Source: Nyssa sinensis (lineage: Eukaryota > Streptophyta > Magnoliopsida > Cornales > Nyssaceae). Taken from it: 64,000 nt of DNA. The position numbers and the translations under genes were made by a program. Positions 25,286 through 34,769 of the stretch are shown here, piece after piece. The notes beneath the pieces are model-generated. The model was not told where the DNA came from. It was given only the letters and a program-made list of their open reading frames with translations, and did not search any database. Location of the stretch: assembly GCA_008638375.1 (NCBI GenBank), contig CM018052.1, positions 5,441,006-5,505,005 of the forward strand, in the 5' to 3' direction. The stretch's first letter is position 1; every line of letters starts with the position of its first letter.

Positions 25286-26004
25286 GTGGGCGGCGGTTGG
25301 TCGCTGAGTTGGACATCAAGACTGAGGTCTCTGCAGCTGAATTGGTCAGTCGGGTTGAGATGAAGCAGGTTGGGTTTGCTGATCCAGTCGTGTCCGTGTT
25401 TGGAAATGATGTTGTATAGCTTGATTTGTTTGTGGTTTGAATTGAGGAAGAAAGGGATTTCAACAAGGATGTGTATATATTTAAATATATGTGTGTGTTG
25501 TGATGACGTCGCTGTAGCAGGAATTTGTGTATATATATTTGTGTGTGTATGTCTGTGTAGCGTTGGAGTAGCAAGGATGATATATATGTGTGTAAGTATG
25601 TTTGTGTAGCGTTGGAATATGAGGGACTCATCATACGAAACCCGCAGAAGCTGGAGGTGATTAATGTGGGTGTGTTGCGTTGGAAGCAGTTGCGGCAAGG
25701 AGAAATTGGCAGAGGCTTTAGAGTTGAGAAATTATGGCAGCATGTTTGGAGAAGAAGAAAGCAGCAGCAGCTATGCTTCAACAACAGCAGCAGCGCACAA
25801 CAGCAGGGTGAGAGAACAGTACTCATCAACAGGGAAGTTCATTGATCCAGTTGGGCAATATGCAGGATTAATTGGAGAGTTTAATTCAGGAACTGTGGAG
25901 ACAAACTAATTTTCTAGTTTCCCTGGAGCGCTACTCTTTCATAGTGTTAGCTCTGGGGAATGGATAATTCCATGACATGAAGCAGGGAGGCCAATCCAAG
26001 TAAT

Positions 26005-26460
26005 TTTCTTGAAAATGGGTGCCCTTTACTTCAGGTACTGGATTTATCAAGGAGTAATGAACCTGGCATTATACAGCTAGTAGTTGGCTGCCTCCTCAAT
26101 TTGAAGATTCTCAATTTGAAATGCTACAATTCCATTACTGATGTAGCAATATTAGCTATTGAGGACTCTTGTAGGAGTCTTGTACTTGAAGTTAGAACCA
26201 TGTGATATACTTACTAAGAAGAGTCTTAATTGCCATGGATCATACTGTTTTCTACTTGAGGAGTTTAACCTGACAAATTGTTCTGGCGTAAATGACTTAA
26301 GACTCAATTCTCTATTTAAATGTTCAAAACTTTTATGCTTAAAATTAGGACTTTGTACAAACATGTTGGACAAGGGATTGGGTTGGATTGCTTCTAACTA
26401 CACAAGCTTTGTGAACTAGTACTATACCATTATACGAGAATTGGTAATGAGGCATTAGGT
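26005..26460 (+). pseudogene. F-box/LRR protein fragment (LRR part), captured
   Basis: The translation shows several cysteine-containing LRRs with the LxxLxLxxCxxITD pattern. One is around 26030-26150 (LNLKCYNSITD). After a frame change come LEEFNLTNCSGVND and LCLKLGLCTNMLDKGL (26255-26380). This is the wording of plant F-box/LRR-repeat proteins of the FBL3 kind, substrate receptors of SCF ubiquitin ligases. The F-box itself is absent. The frame breaks near 26185 and again near 26418 (TAG). The piece lies inside the LARD-B 3' LTR, upstream of its donor-like site at 26877. Confidence 0.6.
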
Positions 26461-26485
26461 GCTTTATTAAAGTGGTTGCAAGAAA

Positions 26486-26876
26486 TTGGAAGGGAAAGTT
26501 CTTCAATATCTGATGGATGGGATGATAAAGGGACAGAATTTGTCAGGATCATCATCTGCTTGGGGGAAAAAGGCTGAAAAAGTTGATGAAACTGGATTTA
26601 AAATGGCTGGCCGACTCAATGAACCTGCCGGTGTGTTTTTTTCAACTGTTGAACCGTGGACTGAAGATTAACCTTAAACTCTAGATGCACAACAATTTGG
26701 TTCACGTTTGACTGCAATGCTCCAAAGGTTGGATGTGTTCACATTTGAGGAGCATGATCTTCTAGATGTTGAATCAATTATGATGGTCATTAGAAGGATA
26801 ATGCCCAGGATATGCATGGAAATGGCCAACGATGTATCTAGAGGATATTTATGGATGGAGATACACGTATATTCAA
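26486..26876 (+). other. Unrecognised possible captured coding fragment
   Basis: Two adjacent stretches read like protein: 61 codons from 26486, then about 60 codons up to the splice-donor-like site (phrases FTFEEHDLLDVES and IMPRICMEMAND). They are separated by two stop codons. I do not recognise the family. The stretch is absent from the other LTR-E copies and directly follows the F-box/LRR fragment, so it could belong to the same capture or a second one. Confidence 0.35.
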
Positions 26877-28179
26877 GTGAGTAACTCGGACTCTTGACTT
26901 GGTGTATATTTTCTGTACTATCTAAATCCATATACTGTACTACTTTATATGCTAAACTATTTTATGCATTGTACTGTTTTAATGCATATGCTTTCATGTA
27001 TACTTATTGTATTGCATTACTTATGGCATGATTCTGTTCCATCTTGCCTTCTGATATATCCTGTTGATTCTGTTCGGGTCTATTTTTTTGTCACTCGTGC
27101 TTTGGAGTTTGATTTGATTCAGTTTGATATGTTGAGTCTTACTCTGGGCCCACCACAAGATTGAGCGGTTTTATGCCAGAGCACGACCCAGAAGGTAGAG
27201 GCCCTACGAGTAGTCCGCTTATGGGCAGCTGGGAAGGCTCGTCTGTATGATTGGCATTCTGTTATGTTTCTGTCCCACTCAATTCTGTTCTGTTCCGCTC
27301 TGAATTGATCCCAGAGGGCAGAGGCCCCACGAGTGGTCTGCTTATGGGCAGTTGGAGAAGGTTCAGGCACATTTGTTGATATGCCTTTGATTGATTGGTA
27401 CTTTGTTATGATCCGTTCTGTTTTGATCCGTTCTATTCTGTTTTGGCTCTGTTCTAATTTGTCTGATCTGTTCTGTTCTGATTTGATCTGTTTGAACTAG
27501 ATTTGTTCTACATGAGATGCATTGTTCTATTTGAGCTGCATTTGAGCATGCATATATATATATATATATATATATATGAACTGGTTTTGAAACCCATGGC
27601 AGGAACCTGTTACTCACTGAGCTTTTTTAAGCTCATTCCATTTATCTAACGTTTTTCAGGAATCATCTCCATTGGATTAGAAAGCACAATGACATGATAC
27701 GTGTAGACTGAAAGGCATTCTCAAGTGAGGATCTGATAGCAATAAAATATGGAGACTTGGGTTCTGATGGATTGACTCTGGCTATTCAGGTGAGTCTGAT
27801 GATATAGTTGACTTTATTCATATACAATAGATGTGTAGGGACATGGCTCATGGAAATGGTACTCTAGAGAGACTAGTCATGCTCTGTGTTATATGTTTGG
27901 TTATAGATGTGATTTGTGGCTTAGAGTTATTAACTGTTTGATTATAGACTTGATCTGTGGTACATACCTCTAATTGTGGTAGACTGATGAGTTGCATTCC
28001 CGAGATGAAAATGTTTTAATTTCTGCTGTTCTAACCCTACATTTAGAATGCAATTCATCGTAAGTTTCAAAAGTTTGCCTTTGGTTGGTCGTATTGTAGG
28101 TTGGAAAATCGACAAGGCGGCTAACTGGCATCATATCTTCAGCATCCGCGTAGGGTGGGGTGCGGGATGTGACATGTCG

Positions 28180-30694
28180 AGTGGTAAGGGAAGCCACCAC
28201 ATAAATAGCACGTCGCCGTTTTAGGGCTTAAAGGTTTTAAATTTAAAACCTGATTATAGACCGCTTGGCTACACGGTTTGAGGGCCAATTTTATAACCTG
28301 TGTGCGAATAAGATAGTTTATCCAGGTTTAGACTACTTGTCCACCGTTTGGATTTTAAATCCATTGAAAAATAAAAGGGTCCACAGCCCTTAGGGTTCGA
28401 ACAGCCCACCCCCGCACGCCCAAGAACCCTAACCCAACCTCCAAACTCACTTGGACAGGCAAGCCCGTGGGATTATTTGGGCATATAATATATATATATA
28501 TATATATTATATAATTGTAATAATTAATTAATTTAATTAATTAAATAATGGTAAAATGACCCGATGTCCAAATTAAACATGTAAATAGTATATTTTAACT
28601 ATTTTGGACATTTTTAAACCAATGGTGAGGTCCGTTTTGCGAGACGGAGCCCCGAAAAATAAAGACACTTAAAAAGTGTAAAATAACCAAATTACCCTAT
28701 GCCCCTAAAGCCAAATGAAAGTCCGAGAAGGTCTAAATTAACTTTCTTTGACATTCTGGACTCAATTGTGAGGTCCATATTATGAAATGAAGTACGAAAA
28801 ATTATGACACGTAAATATGTGAAGTAATAAAATCAAACTTAAAAGTAATGGAGCTACTAAAAGAGTATAAATTGAAGTGAAATTTAATTCCTAACACATT
28901 AAATTGTGTCGTAGGTTAAGACCCAAGTAATCGTCATGGATGAGCTGATTTGGGAAGGAAAAGTAATCAAAAGAAAGATAAATACTGCTAAGAAATCTCA
29001 AATCCTCTCTTTGAAGCCATTTATGTACAAAACCCCTGTTGTCCCAATGTGGCGACTTATGAAAGAAGAAGCCGCAAGGAAACTTGCTAAAGCAACATTA
29101 AAGGAAGAAGAAGAACGGGAAAATACGGAAACACTTAATGACATGCTTCGAACGTAATGTCTATTTATCAATAAGTATATAAAGTAAATAAACATGTTAT
29201 ACAACTATAAATCACTATAAGTTAGTTCAATTCTAAAAGAATAAAACCTATTATAGAATTAGGCTTACACAGTCTAAGAATAGGTAAGATCACAAGTTGA
29301 TTTAAGTACATATGAGATTTATGAAATTTTCATAAATTGTTTTTGGATTATCAAATGAAAAAGGAAGGCCCATCAGTAGCACCAACCCTGAAGATTGAGG
29401 TGAGTAACCCTGTATTTGAAGTGGAGATTTAACTCCATGGATTTGAGGAAGTTTTGAGTTCAAAATATCTGAAGCATTGGATATCAAATTCAATATTACA
29501 TGATTTATGTTTTAAAAGATGTCTGTTCTTATAAACCCTATTGTGACATGCTCAGTGAATGATTTCTACTACAGTTTTCCTTAAAAATATATTTTAGCAT
29601 GTCTATGTTTAAAATGCCAAAATCTTTTAAATATTCTGAATTTGCATATTCCAAGTATTTGAAGACTCTATTGAAGAAGTTATGTGTTACATGTTTTAAA
29701 ATACAACTACAAAGAGGTCATGTTTTAAATCGAATTTATTTGCAAATGTTTATATGCCTCTTGTTGCCACTGGTAATGAAAGATAAGCTGTGCTTAAGCA
29801 CTACATGCGATGTTGAGTTTCTCTGGAATTCAACTATGACATGAAAAATGCCAGGTAGCAGCATCTAATTCCCAGGCATGAGATATGTCCATTGTAGAAA
29901 AACAGGAGTCTAGTTCAAAACAGATTCTACTAATGAAAGTGATAAGATGATATGTGAAAATAGAAGCAAGTTTTACCCTCATTTTACTATGCGTATCTAC
30001 ATGTTTTGAAGTTCATATACTTTATTTGAAGAAGTACATGTTTAACTTGAATACTTTAAATTTTTCAAAGCTATCTGTTTTAAAGAATGCATATATTCTG
30101 TATTTGAAGTATACGAGCAATTGGTAGTGATTGTTTTATAAAATCTCTTATACTAACCACTGCCAATTGAAAACCATGAAAAATGTTGGAATTACTCACA
30201 AGCTTAGATTAGCTTACCCAGATTTTTATTCGATCCCCTTTCAGGTGACTAACAGCAATCCTGACTTGATGATAATGATGATTAGAGTTTTGCCCATTTT
30301 GAGGAAGGGCGTAAACAACTATTTTACAGGACTAGCAGTCTTTTTGGAAAGCACTATAAAGTTTTAGTAGTCACATTTTGTATTAGAAAATAGTAAAACT
30401 GTTATGTATTAAGCCCCAAGGGGCAGCTAAACATGTATTAATTATAAAGTCTTTAAGTTTTTATTATGCTCTAAATGTATAATCACGTGTATCGTTTTGA
30501 AGAGCGGCAGTATTGGGTGAATGTGCAAAAATTTAAAATAAGAAAAAAAAGAAAAAGTTTTTCACGCTTCCGCAAACACAGGTTGCATCGCCGTCCGATA
30601 CTATTGCTTATGTGAGCCTCGTTTTAAGGCCCTCGGGCCAAAGGGTGGCAGTCGTGATACGAGATCCGCACAGGGTGGGTTTCAGGTCGTGATA
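28180..30694 (+). mobile_element. LTR-A copy 2, right half
   Basis: It continues the LTR started at 17333 after the LARD-B insertion and ends TCGTGATA (the usual TGACA with C to T) directly before a primer-binding site. It is collinear with LTR-A copy 1. The donor GAG|GTGAGTAAC has GT at 29400, and the acceptor CCCCTTTCAG ends at 30244 (845 nt between). A TA tract at 28486-28507 lies next to an AATTAATTAATT stretch. The 73-codon frame at 28936 is not a known protein. Confidence 0.8.
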
Positions 30695-30955
30695 GAGTGG
30701 TATAAGAGCTTAGGTTAATGGTTTTTGGGGAAGACCAAGTTATGATTGAGGTTGACTTAGACAACTTAGTGACACTAGAAGAATTAGAAACAGAACTACA
30801 AGTTAGGTAGGCTCTAGGCTACTTAATATATAGAAGTACGTGATTTGATTTGAAGGTGGGGTATGGGACTCGCATTACATAAGGTTGATATGTGAAGTAT
30901 GTGATTTGATTTGAAGGAGGGTATGGGACTCGCATTAATATTACGTGAAGTAGAG
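30695..30955 (+). promoter_or_regulatory. Primer-binding site and leader, with a 60-bp duplication
   Basis: The PBS TGGTATAAGAGC (30698-30709) differs by one base from the plant initiator tRNA-Met complement TGGTATCAGAGC. The leader that follows is non-coding and holds a direct duplication of about 60 bp (30836-30897 and 30898-30953), each copy containing GTGATTTGATTTGAAGG. At about 30955 the sequence changes abruptly to gag-end coding sequence, so most of gag is missing. Confidence 0.75.
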
Positions 30956-31655
30956 GGACCCCAACCTAGGGCAGGGGACCGGATCCAGCTAGGGGTCATT
31001 TCCATCGCCAGTGCAGAGTCAGGGGTGGAGAGCCCCTCCTTTTTGTTATACCTATCACCAGATATGCCATGTTAGGGCCAACTGTCCTCAAGGGCAAACT
31101 TCATAGAGCTCACAGAGACCACATTACTATCAGCCTACTCAGGTGCCTCTGCTACAACCACAGTTAGGCTATATACCTCTAGCACCATATTTCTAGCCTA
31201 CACCCTCCGCATAGAGTGTTAGAGCTCCTAGACAGAGGGGAGGAGGTCAGCAAGGATAGACAGGGGGAGGTAGACAGGGCTAGACCACTCAGGGTCGTGT
31301 TTATGTAATAGCCACACTAGAGGCATCTACTTCTAGGCCTTCAATGGTTCGAGGTACTTTCCTTGTGTTTAGTTCATGGGCCAGTATACTGATAGATTCG
31401 AGTGCATCTCATTCATTCATATCTACCATGCTTGCCATGACATTAGGGTTGGACATAGATCGACTAGATCCACCATTACATGTTGACACCCTGGTTGGAG
31501 GTAGTGTGATTTTGACGAGGATCTATCGAGATTGCTCGATAGAGATAGTTAACTGCATCCTTTATTTTGACTTCATTCTACTTGACATGTTTGGGTTTGA
31601 TATTATATTGGGGATGGATTGGTTATTTACTTTTCGGGTGAGTATAGACCTATAA
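30956..31655 (+). pseudogene. Chromovirus gag end and protease fragment
   Basis: This frame encodes the last part of gag with a decayed zinc knuckle (HVRANC at about 31070-31090), a glutamine- and glycine-rich linker, and a retropepsin-like protease whose active-site triad reads DSSA (31395-31406) instead of DSG/DTG. It is stopped by TAG at 31104, 31194, 31212, 31257 and 31281 and by TAA at 31653. Most of the TAGs fall where glutamine would be expected. The capsid part of gag is absent, so no particle protein could be made. It continues, after a frame change, into the pol part. Confidence 0.75.
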
Positions 31656-34600
31656 GGGGAGAGTAACTGTGTGTACTACTAAGAGAGATAGTTTCTATTT
31701 CACGGAGGGATCGTGGGGATTTCTTAGTTCCACCCTTGTATGACTCGAGGAGTTAGGGAGGTCATAGCTACATTTTGGCTAGTTTGATAGCAGATGGGAC
31801 TGGGACTACGAAAAGTGTATTACCGCCTATAGTGGATGAGTTCCCAGATCTCTTTCTAGATGACTTGACTAGTCTAACAGTGAGATGAGAGATAGAGTTC
31901 ACGATAGAGCTTATCCTGGGCACTGTACCTATTTCCATTCCACCTTACCATATGGCTCCAATTGAGTTGAGGGAGCTGAAGGAGCAGTTGACTGATTTAC
32001 AGGGTAAGGGTTTTATTCGTCCTAGTACTTCTTCGTGGAGTGCTTTGACACTATTTGCGAAGAAGAAGGATGGGACATTACGTTTGTGTGTGGATTATTA
32101 GAGGCCGAACCAGGTCACTATCAAGAACAAGTACTGGTTGCTGAGGATAAATGACTTGTTTGATCGACTTAGGGGTTCGAGATGTTTCTTGAAGATCGAT
32201 CTTAGATCGGGGTATCATCAGTTGAGAGTACAAGAGGAAGATGTGGCGAAGACAACTTTTCCCACTAATTATGGCCATTATGAGTTCGTGGTTATGCCAT
32301 TCGGTGTGACAAATGCCCGGGCAACATTCATGGACTTGATGCATTGCATTTTTAGTCCTTTTTTAGATCAGTTTGTCGTAGTATTTGTTGTTGACATTTT
32401 GATTTATTCACCTTCTGAGGATGAGCATGCTTTTCACTTACGGACTGTGTTACAGATTTTGAGGGAGCACTGTTTATTTGCTAGGTTCTCGAAGGGTGAG
32501 TTTTGGCTTCAAAAGGTACAGTTTCTAGGCCATGTTATATCAGGTAGTGGGGTATCTATGGATCCTTCTAAGATTGACTCTGTTATGAGTTGGGAGAGGC
32601 CGAAGAATGTGTTTGAGATTCAGAGTTTCTTAGGATTGGTAGGATACTACCGTCAGTTTATGGAGGGGTTTTCTCATCTTGCCACGCCGATGACTCGTCT
32701 GACGCATAAGGACATTAGATTTGAGTGGAGTGATGACTGTGAGTAGTCATTTCAGGAGCTGAAGAGGAGACTGACTTCAGCATTTGTTCTGATCATACCT
32801 GGGGGAGGCATGAATTATACAATTTATTGCGATGCGTTGCGAGAGGGACTAGGTTTTGTATTGATGCAGAAGGGTAGGGTGGTAGCTTATGGTTCTCGCC
32901 AGTTGAAGAATCATGAGCTGAACTATCCTACACATGATTTGGAGTTAGCTGCCGTCATCTTTGCACTTGAGAGTTGGCGACACTACTTATATGGGGAGAG
33001 GTTTGAAGTGTTCTCAGATCACAAAAGCCTTAGATATATTTTTACACAGAAGGACTTGAACCTTTAGCAAAGGAAATGGATGGAATATATGGAGGACTAT
33101 GACTTTGATCTTTAGTACCATCTTAGGAAGGCCAATGTCGTAGCAGATGTACTTAGTAGGAAACCGAGGAGCACAGTTCCTAGCATCGCCATTAGGGAGT
33201 GGGAGATGATGGGAGATATTGGTGGGTTTGACTTAGACTTTGTTGAGTTTGAGGGACACGCCACACTATTCAGTATATGTGCACACCCTACACTGTTGAG
33301 TAGGGTCATTGAGGCACAGTTACAGGACATAGAGTCAAAGCAGATTCGAGCATGAGTTGCTAGTACCGAGGGCTTTGAGGGGTGGATAGTTTATTTTGAC
33401 CTTAGCCTGAGTTATATGGGTAGAGTCTTTGTTTTAGAGTCTCTTAGGGTTGATGTCCTTAGAGATTTCCATCATTCACATCTAGCAGTACACCCAAGGG
33501 GCACTAAGATGTACCATGATTTATGCCGCCAGTATTGGTGGACGGGGATGAAGGGAGATGTGGTACAGTTTGTGTCAAGATGTCTCACATGCCAGCAGGT
33601 TAAGGCTGAGCACTAGAGACTTGGGGGTTTATTACAGCCATTGCTAGTGGCCGAGTGGAATTGGGAGTTTGTTACTATGGATTTTGTGATGGGTCTTCCG
33701 AGGTCACCTAGAGGTCACGATGTAATTTGGGTTATTGTGGACAGGTTGACGAAGTCCGCACATTTCCTACCGATTAGAGCGACTGATTCAGCGAATGTCC
33801 TTAATAGGTTGTATATCCGAGAGATAGTATGACTACATGGGATTCCTGTTTCAATTGTTTTAGACAGAGACCCACATTTCACTATACGGTTTTGGCAGAG
33901 TCTTCAGATAGCCTTGGGGACTCAACTACTGTTTAGTACTGCTTTCTATCCTCAAATTGACGATCAGTCAGAACGTACTATTCAGATCCTTAAGGATATG
34001 TTTAGGGCCTGTGTTATGGATTTCAGGGGTAGTTGGGAAGATCACCTTGCTCTGGTAGAGTTTCCCTACAGCAACAGTTATCAGTCCAGTATTGAAATGG
34101 CACCTTTTGAGGCGTTGTATGGTAGGCCGTGTCATTCACCGGTATGTTGGACTGAGGTAGGGGAGATAGCTGTTTTAGGGCTCGACATAGTCTGTGAGAC
34201 CACAGAAAAGATACAGGTGATTAGACAATGTCTGTTGATAGCACAGAGCCACCAAAAGAGTTATGCAGACAAGAGGCGGCAACCTCTATCATTTGATGTT
34301 GGGGGACATGTGTTCCTCAACGTAGCCCCACGGCTAGGATTGAGGAGATTTGGGCGTAGCGGGCAACTTTCGCCATAGTTTATAGGCCCATTTGAGATCC
34401 TTGGGAAGGTTGGTGAGGTGGCCTATAAGCAGGCATTACCACCATAGTTATCTGGGGTTCATAATGTCTTCCATGTGTCGATGTTGAGGAAGTACGAGCT
34501 TGACCCTTCACATATGCTAGATTAGGTATATCTTCAAGTGCAGGGTGATGTTTCTTATGATGAGAGGCCTGTGGAGATATTGGACTTGAGGGACCAGGTT

Positions 34601-34756
34601 TTGCGAGGCAAGACCATCCCTTTGGTCAAGGTTCTTTGGAGCCATCATGGGGTCGAGGAGGCTACTCGGGAGCGTGAGGCTGAAGTCCGTGCTAGGTATC
34701 CAGAGTTGTTTATTCATAGAGGTACATTTCTAAATTTCGAGAAGAAATTTTCTTAA
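31656..34756 (+). pseudogene. Tekay/Del-type chromovirus pol (RT, RNase H, integrase, chromodomain), disabled
   Basis: Domains in order: reverse transcriptase (about 31,940-32,740), where the YxDD catalytic motif reads FVVD (about 32,380-32,400); RNase H (about 32,800-33,080); integrase zinc finger HHCC (about 33,470-33,600); integrase core (about 33,650-34,100); and a C-terminal chromodomain (about 34,560-34,740; phrases PLVKVLW, GVEEAT). The order RT-RNaseH-IN with a terminal chromodomain identifies a Ty3/gypsy chromovirus, and the wording fits Tekay/Del. All of it is in one frame, broken by TAG at 32099, 32744, 33065, 33113, 33614, 34376, 34445 and 34523 and TGA at 31886, 33353 and 33830. 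TAA at 34754 is the natural end. Confidence 0.85.
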
Positions 34757-34769
34757 GGGGAGAAGGATG
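34757..34769 (+). promoter_or_regulatory. Polypurine tract
   Basis: The purine run AAGGGGAGAAGGA lies directly after the pol stop codon and directly before the LTR-D start at 34770. This is the position and composition of the plus-strand primer of Ty3/gypsy elements. Confidence 0.8.

Larger units (their letters stand above)
24206..28174 (+). mobile_element. LARD-B 3' LTR (LTR-E family) with captured segments
   Basis: It starts TGTAATACCCCGAAAATT and ends GGGATGTGACA. The TSD TGTCG follows at 28175-28179. The first 0.5 kb and the last 1.3 kb match other LTR-E copies, but 24735-26876 does not: it holds a poly-A run (24829-24851), a tRNA-like relic, a glutamine-codon-rich stretch and F-box/LRR gene pieces. 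The TA tract is at 24606-24632. A donor (GT at 26877), an acceptor TTTTTCAG (ends 27659) with an upstream CTAAC branch-point-like motif, a 130-nt exon-like block (27660-27789) and a second donor AG|GTGAGT follow. Confidence 0.8.

Noticed and set aside
25245..25829. A cysteine/serine-rich protein on the minus strand
   Set aside because: It is the antisense of a glutamine-codon-rich and GT-rich stretch in the LARD-B LTR; no start context or homologous wording.
28936..29157. A short lysine/glutamate-rich host exon
   Set aside because: It sits inside an LTR-A, and the surrounding sequence is collinear with LTR-A copy 1; no conserved frame there.
30956..34756. A possibly active chromovirus
   Set aside because: The catalytic YxDD motif is lost, the protease active site is changed, gag is missing and there are at least 17 premature stops.
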